Source of the DNA: Clusia tigrina
Lineage: Eukaryota > Arthropoda > Insecta > Diptera > Clusiidae
DNA: 64,000 nucleotides
Assembly: GCA_920105625.2 (NCBI GenBank)
Contig: OV050033.1
Location: 53,092,780-53,156,779 of the forward strand
Direction: 5' to 3'
Shown: one piece after another, positions 47,220 to 58,301 of the stretch
Layout of the letters: every line of letters begins with the position of its first letter
Numbering within the stretch: position 1 is the stretch's first letter
The notes under the pieces: generated by a model
Databases searched by the model: none
Told to the model about the DNA's origin: nothing
What the model saw: only the letters and a program-made list of their open reading frames with translations
Program-made: the position numbers and the translations under genes

Positions 47220-47689
47220 AACATAACGTAGCAGACATAGTGTCACTTACAGTCTGCTAAGCTATACAGCGAGTACTCGTATTCGACTAGTGAAGGCGTA
47301 ACAGAACATAACTGCATATGCAACTCAACATAAAATTTAACATAGAATTTAACATAGAACTTAACATAGTATGTTGGAATTTGATTTACTGTTAATTGAC
47401 ATTGCAGAAATAGTTTACTTCTTTTTATTTTGCTTCGATTGATGAGTTGTGTTTCAATGAAATGTTCAATGAAAAAGTAGTTATTATATATTATTTATTA
47501 ATTAACAAAAGAAACAGTATCTGTTACAAGTCTTATGATGACTTATTATGAAATATAGAACATCAGAACACTCCCATACAGTTTTTTGCCTGGATCAGAT
47601 CTTGTCTGAGAAAAATCAATTTTGTACTTATTCTATAATTGTAGATCGCGTTATTCATAAACAAAATATATGCTATGCAGCGGAGCAGG
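47220..47689. other. No recognisable feature
   Basis: AT-rich with a short AACATAGAATTTAACATAGAA repeat at about 47329-47370. Confidence 0.4.
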
Positions 47690-47870
47690 AAACTTTGTCT
47701 TTCACCTGATGATAGGGCTCAATGCAAATGACCAAAATGGGTGTCACCGACAATCCCCTATGCAAATCTTGTCTGGTGAGTAAGATTGCGACGCTACAGA
47801 GCACTATCTTTATAATTGTTCGACTTGCACAGGATAAAGGAGATTTGTGTAGTGATGATTGAGGATTACA
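47690..47870 (+). pseudogene. LINE C-terminal zinc-finger remnant
   Basis: KMGVTDNPLCKSC is followed, after a frameshift, by DATEHYLYNCSTC. This gives the spacing of the C-terminal CCHC motif of non-LTR elements (GVxxxPLCRxC...TxxHyLCxC). No other part of the element is visible next to it. Confidence 0.5.
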
Positions 47871-48266
47871 TTTTATTTTCCTTTCATTGAGCTGCGATAA
47901 GTGCGATATTATAGTGGTATAATATTCGTACCCACACCACCAAAATTTTCATGTTTTCTTGGTTCAATGAACTAGCAATTACGGATCATCTGTGGTCTTG
48001 CCTTGCTTTACATGAATAATTAAGTTGTTCTTTTGATATTATTTGTTTAAAAGTCCAAAGGATTGAGTACCATTAGTGACACAGGCATTAACTTCACCAT
48101 GACACAGGTTTTCACACTGCTTCAGGTCCCACCACAAATTTAAACATTGTATTTTTACATGAGTAGTTCTCCATAATTGGCGGCTTTCAATTAGTTGGCG
48201 TGTCACGAAAGTTCTACGATTCCATCTAGTTTCTATTGTTCTATTAATATATTCTTTCTAATATTA

Positions 48267-48467
48267 CTACGAGGTGTCTGAGTCATCTGAGTCATCTGAG
48301 TACATGGACAAATTGTCAGCACTATCGTCATCATCGGAGGAACTCCGTTCTATAACGAATTCATCTTCAAAATCTAAACCAAAATCCAACGGAAGCAACT
48401 CTTGTATCCAGTCTTTCACTTCGTTTTTATACTCTTTTGGAGTTTCTTTTCCCGCAATATTCTTCAT
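48267..48467 (-). CDS. Small acidic open frame, function unknown
   Basis: Sixty-six codons on the minus strand. The first half (MKNIAGKETPKEYKNEVKDW) looks like ordinary soluble protein. The end is a Ser/Asp tract (SSSDDDDSAD, then DDSDDSDTS) before tandem stops. Codon use looks more protein-like than most frames in the window. It could be the end of a transposase or a last exon. No domain is recognised, and the Ser/Asp end is made partly by a 9-bp repeat (GAGTCATCT). Confidence 0.25.
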   Translation of the reverse strand: MKNIAGKETPKEYKNEVKDWIQELLPLDFGLDFEDEFVIERSSSDDDDSADNLSMYSDDSDDSDTS

Positions 48468-48879
48468 GGTGATTTGCTAGTGAGTCTGCGATTTGCTGTC
48501 TTCAAATTTCTCCCGTATTATATGTGGCACTAATCGATTGCAAATCAATTTCAAAATTGAAAACAGAAACAGAAAAGTCTTCCGTTGACAATTTTAATAA
48601 AAAATAAATTGTGACGTAAAATACTTTTTGCTTTTAAATGGAAGATTCGATCAGATAATTCGAAAACCGTGTTAAAGTAGTTCCACTGAATAGCAATTTT
48701 CTTAACAAAGAGTTGAGGAAATGATGTTAGTCTATGAACCTCCTATAATCCATTTATAACACACGTCTTTCTTAAAATGGTCGTCTTTCAAACCCCTCCG
48801 ATTGTAAATATGACTACGGAACATAGTCATTTCCTTCATAACAAAATCGATAGACATTAATCACAGAAAGGAATACTTC

Positions 48880-49150
48880 TCTCCAAAATAACACACTTCG
48901 AAAGAGTGGTAGACATGATAAAAGTGTGTGTAAGATATAAAACAAAAGTGTGGTAGATATGAACAATTTGTGGTAGATATAATAAAAGTGTGGTAGATAC
49001 GATAAATGTATTGTAGCTTTGATACACGTGTGGTAGATATGATAAACGTATTGTAGATTTGATAAAAGTGTGGTAGATATGATAAACGGCTCCTGGATAT
49101 GATAAAAGAGTGGTGGATATGATAAAAGTAAGGTGGGTATGAAAAAGTGG
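48880..49150. repeat. About 20-bp minisatellite (GTGGTAGATATGATAAAA)n
   Basis: Around a dozen units of GTGTGGTAGATATGATAAAA with variants such as GTATTGTAGATTTGATAAA. Minus-strand frames rich in His/Ile/Tyr/Ser arise from it. Confidence 0.9.
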
Positions 49151-49384
49151 GTAGATTTCAAATTCTAATAATATACGATGGTTTCGATCCAAATAACACG
49201 TCAAAACCGTGGATAATCCGGACCATAAATGTATAAAAGTATGGAAGCTTTGTGAGAAGATAAACAAGGGGTCGCGTTTTACTAAATAAGTGGCTCATTA
49301 TATAAGTCGATGGTGTCTGGTCGATGGATTTTCACAAAAGATGCCAAAACGAGAAAGCCTATCTCTGATCTTCCGTCAAGGGTC

Positions 49385-49620
49385 TCCTTTTCATTCCTAT
49401 CCTTTTGTTCGTTTTTTACTATCGTTCTTTTCGTTTCTATCGTTCCTTTCTTTCGTTTTCTTACTTCCGTTCCTTTCGTTCCAATTGTTCCATTTGTTCG
49501 TTTTATACCATTCGTTCTTTTCCTTCCTATCATTCCTTACATTCGATTTCTTCCATTTCTTCCTTTCATTTCTATCATTCGATTCGTTCTTTTTCTAAAC
49601 TTCGTTCTTTTTCATACTTA
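49385..49620. repeat. Pyrimidine-rich TTCGTTC/TTCCTTTC repeat
   Basis: Short units such as CTTTCGTTCCTATCGTTC repeat loosely with strong strand bias. All three plus frames stay open (Phe/Ser/Pro-rich), typical of a low-complexity tract. Confidence 0.85.
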
Positions 49621-49624
49621 AAGA

Positions 49625-50689
49625 CTGAAATGGTTTAACTCGAATAAAAAAGACAAAGAGAGAACAGGATCATAAAATTGGAGATGAAGAAAACGGTAAT
49701 GTGGGAAGTTTAATCCTGATATTGTGATAGATTGAAAATTTTCCGTGTTATCCGAAAATGGTGGTAGATTTCATGAAAATGCAGTAAAGTGCCTCATTCC
49801 CAGTGCCAGCTCCTGCAAAACTCTCAGTGGAGGTATTTTTAGTTTTACCATGGAACTTTTTTGTCTAATAGGATCAACTTCATCCACTCCACTATCATTT
49901 TGTATACCTATGCTGTTATTCGCTTCTAAACTGCCCCATACACGACATCCACGGAAACGTAGCTGAACAACTGACTAAGTACTTCGGGATTAACTCCAAC
50001 TCCAGATTGGAAAAAACAAATTCAACTGCCGGTTGGTATTGAGTGCTATGGCAACGGAAAGCGGGATGAAGGGTGGGATTATTAAATGGGAAGCTCAAAA
50101 ATTGTTGTTGCACAAATCACAACAACAATTTAATGCAAATATCCTGTTCGTTCGTTAAATGTTGCCAGCGGAATGGTGTTTTCATTGTTATTGTTGTTGT
50201 TTGTTGTCGCTTGATTAGCAAGGCCAATACGACTCGAGTGGCGTTACCATGTTTATGTTTAAATTGGATTAGTGGCAGTGAGTCCACACTGGATGAACAA
50301 TGCCCGAGTTACGCGTAAAAGCACCTGTGGGGAAGGGGGAAGTTTGCACAAGTTTCAAATTGGCTGCGTTCATTTCGAATTCAACTCGATTAAAGTGGGG
50401 CTCAAATACGGTACAATATTAAAATGCAATGTGTAAATAATATAAAAGAGTATATTGCTTTAAGAGTGATGAAACAACGAGAGGTGCTTAACTGAAATTG
50501 CAATAATAAATACATCTTCATCCTAATAAGAGTTACTTATTTTAATCACCTCCTGATAAGGATTTCCATCCAAACTCTCTTCATAACGATTTCATTACTT
50601 TAACAGGGAAAATCATACGAACAGATTAGTAAATGAAACAGTCTTTCCGTCCTTCATAATTAGACATGAATAATCATTAAGTCAGCCAT
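49625..50689. other. No recognisable feature
   Basis: Mixed composition with small frames on both strands around 49745-50318; none recognised. Confidence 0.4.
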
Positions 50690-51540
50690 TTGTGATAATA
50701 CATTCATGGGAGGTGATAGGTGATAGGAGATTACAGAAAGGTCAATAGAGATAAGTCATTAATTAAATGTCTCTAATAAGAAGTTATTAATGACATGTCA
50801 TTAGTGATAAGTAGATAAGGTATCATTAATTCATCAATGGGAGCTCAGTGGTGATAAGTCATAAGTGAGAGGTTGTTAATAATACGTCATTAATGACATT
50901 CATTAATGAGAACTCACTAATATCGTCTCATTAATGGACTTGGTAGTAGTAGCTTATTAGTGATAAGCCATAAATGAGAAGTTATAAGTAATACGTCACT
51001 AATGAAAACTTATTCATAATAAGACATTAATGACAGGTCATTAGTGATAAATTATTTATGATAATTTTTTAAGGACAGTTATACAGCAATGATAATTCAT
51101 TAATGGGAGCTCTCTAGTGACCTCTGTAGTGCAATCAGAGGTTATCACTATTATCTCAATGTCTTTAGTAATAACACACGAATGAAATGTCCTTTGTAAT
51201 AAGTCAGGTCATTAGTGATAAGGCGTTTATGACAGGTAGTTTGTGATAAATCATTCAAAACAAATCCTTAATTAGTTATAAGTTGTTAATAACAAGTCAA
51301 TAATGTTGAGTTATAATTACGAACTCATTAGCAAAACCAAATTATAAACAATAAGTCATAAAAACCAAGTCAGAAATAGCAAGTCATAAATAGCAAGTCA
51401 TAAATAACAAGTCATAAATAGCAAGTCATAAATATCAAGTTATAAATAGCAAGTCATAAACAGCAAGTCATATATAGCAAGTTATAAATAATCAGCCATA
51501 TGTAACACGTTATCAATTACGACTCATCAATAATGCTTTA
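50690..51540. repeat. Degenerate AGTCATAAATAGCA-type minisatellite, 0.85 kb
   Basis: The left part is highly varied (GTCATTAATGAC, GATAAGTCATTAGTG). The right part, about 51360-51500, is nearly regular with 12-13-bp units CAAGTCATAAATA. The reverse complement, TTTATGACTTG, is the motif of the arrays inside the 6.8-kb unit. Confidence 0.85.
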
Positions 51541-51806
51541 TCCTTTACACTATATGACTTAGTCCTGGAATGATTTCAAATGATCTCGAAAGCAGCGGAA
51601 ATAAATAAAAAGCAATGAGTAATGATTTAAGAGAATAGTTGCGAATTGGAAGCAGCACCGATATGAGTATCATAGAAGGATAGTGAAACTGTTTGTTAAG
51701 CTCTGCAGTTATTGAATTTTGTTAACTTAAATTTGAGTGAATTTCTGTTGTAATTACTTCGCACAATCCAGTGATGGAACTATAAGCGAAACTAATTTAC
51801 TTAACA

Positions 51807-52145
51807 ATGCTAAGACGCGACTCCCTCGTCACAACAGTTGCAGTCCTGACAGGCCATTGTGTCATTGGCAGACACGCTCACAGACTTAACCTTCCCTTCT
51901 ATGACTTTTGCCGCAGCTGCGAATTATCGGACGAGGACGAAGATATCCCACTCAACTCCCCTGCCCTTGGGGGAAGAGACTTCGATTTCTGGGGGTACCT
52001 TTTTTTGAGGGTCTCGCGGAGATATCCTTCATCAGTATAAGCAAGATCGCTTACCCCGTTTAGACTCGGGTGGGTGTGCCAGTTTAAGGTTCCATGTCTC
52101 TGTGGTACCACAACGGGCCAATTTATGGCCTAGATGTGCTATAAT
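51807..52145 (+). pseudogene. RNase H-type LINE: C-terminal zinc-finger and 3' end
   Basis: AVLTGHCVIGRHAHRLNLPF plus YDFCRSCELSDEDEDIP is a well kept copy of the conserved LTGHCxIGxHAxRLxLPxxxFCRSC...E block that follows RNase H in these elements. Frameshifts follow near 51960. SISKIAYPV in another frame matches the usual end of the protein. GTGGTACCACAACGGGCCAA...TATGGCCTAGATGTG (52103-52140) looks like the element's 3' untranslated end, and a relative of it occurs at about 63575. A 5'-truncated dead copy. Confidence 0.75.
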
Positions 52146-52149
52146 AGTT

Positions 52150-53750
52150 AGTTCACTACAATTGTTTAATAAGTTGTACCCATATACTAATTTATTTATT
52201 TATGTGACTGCTTCCAAGTCACAAGTAAACTATTCTTGCATTTAATATTATACTTTTTTAGTTAAGATTTTGGATTCCAGAATATTATTGAATGAGAAGT
52301 TTCTTGATTAGTACAAATGAAATTTAATCATCGGTAATGCTTCATAGTTGTGCAGAAAGAGACAACATCACTGCCACTGGCGGGATGTTGTTTCCTTCTT
52401 GTCGTGTTATGTAGAACGAGATAGCAACACTATCTTATGTAATATATTATTCTAGATACGACTTTAACATTTATAATCTGAATTTAATCCAGTTGACTCA
52501 TGACCGTGAAACGGACTCAGTATAATAAGTCCTTAGAGAAGTCTTTGATGCTTAACTTGTAGGTGAGATTCTGGTCCTTTAAAACTTCGTGGAATACAAA
52601 AGTGCATTTACATTTTGTAAGAAGCCACGTAAATTCTTTGCAAAGGCACTGCTTATTTCTGCACGAGCATGGGACTTGGTCAGGAAGCTCCGCTATGTCG
52701 AAAAGTTGTCACTTTGTTCATCGGAGCGGCATCAGTTTAGCTTAAGCTGCGTTCAATTCTACTTTAAACTAAAACTGATATTAAGCACATACATACAACA
52801 CCCACTCAGATACCACCCACACCCACACGCACCCACCGACAAACGCATAAAACAAACACCCACCCACACCCTTTCACACACACACACCAATAAACAAGCA
52901 ACTTATTCCTCACAACTTGTTCCTCACTGCTTTCGCCCTGGAAAAGTTGTGCAAAAACACAAAAGTCTCCCATTACACTTAAAAAAATTTTATGAGCTTA
53001 ACTGTTTTAACTGTGTTTGCATTCAAATAAAATGCTTAGAAATAAAAGACACAAATTCGTTCCAAGCACTGTGGCCACGGTGTCCAACTATCGCTGCACA
53101 TTTAGCGACTTCGCCTTAAGTACGAGTACGAGTACTTAAAAGCGGAATTTGAAAAGTCTTTGTCCCTTTAATTCCTCAATGTGCAAGTGTGTAATTCGAA
53201 TTGCCGCAAAAACGTAGCGAAATTAGTGGCGTATTAAAAATGTGGAACAAAGTGCTTACAAGCTGAATGGATGTGCTATGATTGCGAAGCATTTAGCTTT
53301 CGTTAATCCTTGCTCACAACAAGCAAGCAGCAGGTGGCATGGAGCTTCAATATCTGTTGAAGTTGGGACTGCAAACCGGGAATGAATTGGTAGAATGTTA
53401 TTTTCAAATACTGTTCCTCGGGTTTGGAATCGATTGGAAATTTCATATCAATTGAGAAAATTTTAAAAATTGGATTAATATGAGGAATAATTTTTATCCT
53501 TTTCATCACTTACTTTTCAGGAGTTTTAATCATGAATATTAGGATTCATACCTTGTTTTGATTAATCCTAAAAATACTTAATATCATAGTTGTCAGTGGC
53601 TCAGATAAGTGATGGGTTCATGAGCCTTTCCGGTACCACCTTGAGACACCTAAAAGTATGCAAAACTTACCTTACTAAATATCTGTATAGAATTATATAC
53701 ACGTTTTTTTTTTGGTTTTCTTTGAATGCACTTACTTCGAGCTTAACAAT
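52150..53750. other. No recognisable feature apart from a CA/CCCA-rich tract
   Basis: Simple CACCCAC-rich sequence at about 52795-52890. The 176-codon frame 52589-53119 crosses this tract, has no recognisable domain and is probably chance. Confidence 0.4.
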
Positions 53751-53756
53751 ATTTAA

Positions 53757-53787
<31 letters not shown>

Positions 53788-53956
53788 ATTATTATTATTA
53801 TACCTTACACCATAATTAATTATGAGTGCAAGGTGTTGGGGGAATGAGTACTAGCTACAGAGGCTTTCGTCTCGAAGAGAAAAAGATTTTATAGAAAGAA
53901 GCATTTTGGAGACCCAGCCCGTGGCAGGATTTGAACCTGCGACCCGCGGGGTGTGA
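53757..53956 (-). mobile_element. tRNA-derived SINE, copy 1 (5' truncated)
   Basis: Matches 58008-58214 over CTACNGAGGC.TTCG, GAGAAAAAGAT, TAGAAAGAAGCATTTTKGAGAC and GGATTTGAACCTGCGACCC. The B box (GGTTCAAATCC on the minus strand, 53928-53938) is intact. The A box region is missing. The element's 3' end is an (ATT)n tail at 53757-53803, read as (AAT)n on the minus strand. Copied by reverse transcription of a pol III transcript. Confidence 0.75.
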
Positions 53957-54057
53957 ATATTTAATAAAACCTTAAAAGTCCTGTGAAAGTTAATAATAGT
54001 ATAAATAATAGAAGGCACACGTCAAAATAGACTAATAGAAGTTACAACTCTGGGAGT

Positions 54058-54300
54058 AGATAAGTAGGTTGAGTGGCCGCCAAAAAGGTACATTTAGGCT
54101 CGGTTTGATGTTATCTGATGACGCTTGAGACACGATTCCCATTCCTTTTCAAAAGGCCAGCCATAAGGAGCTTTTTAAAAAGCCATTAATGGAGCTTATT
54201 TTTCCATTTGAAATGACTTCTAGGGAGTCCAGAAAGTAGTACATAGGAAAATATTTATCCTTTTGGACAGCACTGTAGACTTGTAAATCATGCAGATCTA
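54058..54300 (+). repeat. Dispersed repeat A, copy 2
   Basis: Relative of 18511-18722, with shared CTTTTCAAAAGGCCAGCCAT, ATGGAGCTTATTTTT and GGGAGTCCAGAAAGTAGT. Degraded. A 20-bp repeat (CATTAGAATTCATACT...) follows at about 54474-54520. Confidence 0.65.
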
Positions 54301-55508
54301 TACTCTATACTTTGGGAGCAACCACTTTTCTTAAACTCGCTAAAAGAAGCCTTCTTAATTAACGATCTTTGCTTCCTCGATCCTTAGATGGCTATGCATC
54401 TGGATCTAGCAGGTCTAAACGTCTCCAATTGGGTCAGCCAGTGTAATCTTACATATCCCGGAAGGCTCATACATTCATTAGAATTCATACTCATTAGAGT
54501 TCCATACTCTATTAAGTTCTATATTCCAATGTTGGACCTTAAGTCATTCAATAAATGATGACATTTCTCTAAGTGAAGTGAGGTGGAAATCATGCAAACA
54601 CACTGACCACATCAGTTCAAATTATAAAAATTGTAGCATACTTTCAGGCCCATGCAACTTAAATGCATTTTAACTATTTTAATGCATTTATTTAGCGTAC
54701 TCTGTCCTGCCTGGATGAGCAATTTAAATGCAAATATGTTTTAAACAATTTAAATGGAAATTATGGAAAACATTCAATTTAATATGAATGCATTTCAGTA
54801 ACCCTACGGATGCTGGAAACCACACAATCCAAGCTGACTGGTCAGTAAAGAGGAAACAGCCATCTGTCTGCTGCTGTTGTGTGCAAGGAGTATGCAGGAC
54901 ACAATGCCACATCACAAAAGATAAGCATAGAGTGATGACATCATCACCAAATCATGACCAAAATTTACATTATACGAAAAATATGCCCACCAGAAATGTT
55001 TTTATGTCCTGAGTCTTTCTATTGCTTCCGCTACAGTTAAATTATTAGGTAGACTATAAGGGAAATATTAAGAGATGTAAGAGTCCCTGATTCCACAGAT
55101 TATAGTGACTTTAAGCAAAATATGGTAGCCTCTTATAAAAATGATACTGAGCCACTACTCGGTACTTAGAGAAACTCTTCACAGATTGTCAGATATGTGA
55201 AGGGACAATAAGAATTGGAAATATTTATAGGTTGGTCATGAAATGTTTTCAAACTTGATACCCATATATATTGACTTAGTACGGCCACTTGACTAGAAAG
55301 GAAGATATACATTCATTAGAAAGCAGTTTATTTTTAACCATTAGGTGAACATTTTCCAGGTACCTATGAGCAGAGTCCGAGATTCCTAGCTACTATAATC
55401 AATTCCACTACACATGACCAACTCCACAAGATACTAGTGTCAATCCGTACTTTGTGGCAAGGACACATAACACATTTACCTAAAGAAGAGCATTATCGAA
55501 GCAATTGA
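54300..55508. other. No recognisable feature
   Basis: Small overlapping frames at 54724-55012; no motif recognised. Confidence 0.4.
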
Positions 55509-55832
55509 GAGTCTGTTCAACAAGAGAGAAACGACGAAAACTTGAAAAGTATAAAAACATTTGTTGAATTTTACATTGAAGTAAATATTGAGAGCTACCA
55601 CGCTATTATTCAGTACATTGTATAATCGCCTTCAGCGTCGAGAATAGCTGCCCATCTTCTTGGCACACTTTCAACTAGTTTTTCAGCATAATCTGTGGAA
55701 AGAGAACGGGCAATACTGAGATGATGTGACCTTGGCATCGTAGACATGTAAACAAATAATCGCAGCGTGCGAAAGAGATAGTTATAGTCTTATCTATGAA
55801 GTATCGTCGTTGCTCTTATATTTAACATACTG
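55509..55832 (-). mobile_element. Internally deleted Tc1-like element, copy 2
   Basis: The left end GAGTCTGTTCAACAAGAGAG matches (with changes) the inverted right end CAGTATGTTAAATATAAGAG (minus strand), followed by TA at 55833-55834. It is 324 bp, similar to 16467-16822 over most of its length. Confidence 0.65.
55629..55728 (-). pseudogene. Tc1-type transposase C-terminus
   Basis: The minus strand reads LSIARSLSTDYAEKLVESVP, then RRWAAILDAEGDYTMY and a stop. This is the usual end of Tc1/Tc3-type transposases (LVESLPRRxxAVIxAxG..TKY). It stays open here, whereas copy 1 at 16.6 kb is more decayed. Only the last 35 or so residues are left, without any catalytic residue. Confidence 0.7.
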
Positions 55833-55888
55833 TACAGCACTCCATTTTAATGGGACTGTTTCAACTCCAGCATGATAAGCTATTATAT

Positions 55889-56335
55889 TGTTACGAAATT
55901 GCCCTCCTGAATATTTCTACTACTCTCAATACATTAATTCGTACCGCTGGATTGTGTAATAATCAAATAATCGCTTGGTTAAATTAGAACATAGCTTTCT
56001 TTAATTATTGCTATTCACACACTTAATTTTGGTTTAAAGTTTTCTTTACATAATTTTGGACTATACTTCTATCTTTAAACACTTTATACTGTTACTGTTA
56101 CTATCACGATGTACACACTGCTACGAACGCTGTTCAACTGTCTCGATGTCAATTGTGTAGCGGCTTATATACCTTTTGTGTGCCAGAACTTCCACTAGAC
56201 TTCGAACGCAGTTTCGCATGCCTCCGCGGATGTGTATTTAGGGGCTGAAAAAGACGAATCAAGTATACCCTAAAAGTATGCAACCATTTATGTTTCAATA
56301 TTATAGACTTGCTTTAAGGGTTTCATTCTACAACA
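55889..56335 (-). mobile_element. Solo LTR-like sequence, minus orientation
   Basis: On the minus strand it runs from TGTTGTAGAATG (56335) to TTCGTAACA (55889), 447 bp with TG...CA ends. It contains AACATAAATGGTTGCATACT, a TATATAAGCC promoter (56162-56171) and a GACAGTTGAACAGCG start region. It is homologous to 11549-11909 and to about 63060-63480. No matching target duplication was seen. The heat-shock pentamers of its relatives are mostly lost here. Confidence 0.6.
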
Positions 56336-56339
56336 ATGG

Positions 56340-56860
56340 TCGAATTTTCTCTATTCTTGTATTGAGAATGGATTCATCTAACTTTGTATTGAGAATGGAA
56401 TTATGCGGAAGATCATAATCACATGCAATTTGAATAGATTATTGAAAGGGGAATTCTAACCAAAAAGCCTTTGTTTGGCTATTTAGCTTAGTAGTTGACT
56501 AAGTTTAATTTAATGTAATATTGCACTTAGTTTCACTTCTACTTCTGTATGAGATCTCATCACATCCAACTCAAGACTGCTCGGCTGTTATTTTACTGTG
56601 ACCACTTTATACTCACATTCTGTTTGCCGGAAAGTTCTTCTCTATATGAGAAGTTTTCTCAAGGCAGCATCATTCGTGTCCAATAGTATAACAGAAGGAG
56701 ACAAAATTGCTAAGGACTTCTTTCAAATTACAAATAGTGTTAAGGTGAAGGATATAACAACAGTCTTGCTAATTGAATGTTCTGAACTCTATTTGAATGT
56801 AACGGGAAGAATTTGAAGCTACCGTCATTCATGTTTACTCATGAGTTCGTGACAGTATTA
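56340..56860. other. No recognisable feature
   Basis: One 72-codon plus frame (56598-56816) without a recognisable domain. Confidence 0.4.
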
Positions 56861-56959
56861 TGAGAGCTCATTGCTAGGGGTATATCATTAAAGTCACTCC
56901 TAAGAGGAGACAAGGCACTACTTACGTCACAGTCTAGGAAATTTCACAATGAAGGTTAA

Positions 56960-57075
56960 AAAGAGACAGAAATGCTGAAGAGACATTATCACACTGCATG
57001 AGGTTCCCATAAGACACTGGAGAAATATTCGTATTAGGATAGAAGTCACACTAGGAAGACTTACATAACCAGGAT
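56960..57075 (+). pseudogene. Possible LINE C-terminal scrap
   Basis: NAEETLSHCMRFP resembles the ExETxxHxLxxCPxL step of the LINE C-terminal zinc finger, and AGGATCGTCGAG further down recurs at 61132. Very short and weak. Confidence 0.25.
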
Positions 57076-57186
57076 CGTCGAGTTATAAAAACTGGAATTG
57101 TTTTCATTGTCTGAATATTATCAGGACACGAAACTGTATTCAAAATTAGCCAAAAAATTAACGTTCATTAAATTTACTGAAATTTG

Positions 57187-57335
57187 CAGGATAATTAAGT
57201 TAAATTAAGTTAGTGAAGCATGTAGGATAATTAAGTTTAATTTAATTACTGAAAAATGTATGATAATTAAGTTAAATTTAATTACTGAAAAATGTAGGAT
57301 AATTAGGTTAAATTTTGTTACTGAAGAACGTAGGA
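57187..57335. repeat. About 47-bp tandem repeat, 3.5 units
   Basis: Units of GTAGGATAATTAAGTTAAATT followed by TAATTACTGAAAAAT. Gives a 60-codon repetitive minus frame. Confidence 0.85.
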
Positions 57336-57439
57336 ACTTAAATAATGAGCATACGCTGAATCGTTTAACGTGTGATAACTTCCGCATTTGTCAATATTGA
57401 GCTTGGTGGCAATCACTATCATGATATATATGTGAATTA

Positions 57440-57510
57440 AATCTCACACATGCACATGCCCACACACACAAACACACAGGATAGTGTCCACACACACGGA
57501 TATATAAATG
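57440..57510. repeat. CA-rich simple repeat
   Basis: CACACACACAAACACACAGG and related short tracts. Confidence 0.7.
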
Positions 57511-58007
57511 TGAACTCATACAAGCTCGCATGAGTTCAATTGTGTTTACTTATCCACGCAATTAATGTCCTTTCAGCTTCATTTGTTTGGCCAGTACAAA
57601 TGTTGGAGATAATGAAGAGAATACTTTCGAATAACACCGACTTTTATTCAGTATCATTCAAAATTTTAATTACATTTGTGACGGTGTGCCGCAGTTTCAC
57701 TCGAAAATTGCTGTGAAATGCATTAATCTGACGTGTCATGAGGGAAAGTGGTGAAATGCCGGGTTTTATGTTAAATAATAAACACGAATTTCGTAATTAT
57801 TAAATATTATTATATTAAGCGAGATTGAAAATTATAATACACACTTCCCTCGTTGCGTGGGCAAATTAAATTTTAATTTATATAAATAATGAGAGATACA
57901 ATTTTTATCAATTTAATTGCTTAAACTTGCAATATGTGGAATTTTCATGCACTTCATCAAGTGAAAGTCCTGACAGGAAGTGCTCCTATTAGTTAAATAA
58001 TAATTGA

Positions 58008-58214
58008 ATTATTATTATTATTATATCTTACATCATAAATTATTATGACTCCAAGAAGTCGTGGAAAGAGTCCTAGCTACTGAGGCCTTCGACCCGAAGA
58101 GAAAAAGATGTTTAGAAAGAAGCATTTTTGAGACCAATGCCGGGGCTGGATTTGAACCTGCGACCCTTTGAGTGTGAGTCCAGCATGGTTGACACTAGAC
58201 CACAGAGGGCGGTT
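58008..58214 (-). mobile_element. tRNA-derived SINE, copy 2 (nearly full)
   Basis: On the minus strand it begins ACCGCCCTCTGTGGTCTAGT. The A box-like TGGTCTAGTGTC is at 58191-58202 and the B box GGTTCAAATCC at 58148-58158, at the distance found in tRNAs. Then come TCTCTTCGGGTCGAAGGCCT and a tail of (AAT)n. The two boxes are an internal pol III promoter. The head resembles a tRNA, but no full cloverleaf with a CCA-compatible acceptor stem is evident, so it is not a tRNA gene. Confidence 0.8.
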
Positions 58215-58301
58215 AATTTAATTATTATTTTCTTATTTATAAATAAATAAGAAATAAGAAGTAATAATCAACTTGCCGCCCATCAACATCAGAGCCTTGC
58301 A

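Noticed and set aside
52589..53119. 176-codon frame, the longest in the window
   Set aside because: It crosses a CA/CCCA simple repeat that removes stops, and neither flank shows a known domain or a coding-like composition.
58141..58214. tRNA gene
   Set aside because: A and B boxes are present, but the sequence continues into a SINE body with an (AAT)n tail and has a related copy at 53.8 kb; no good acceptor stem pairing was evident.
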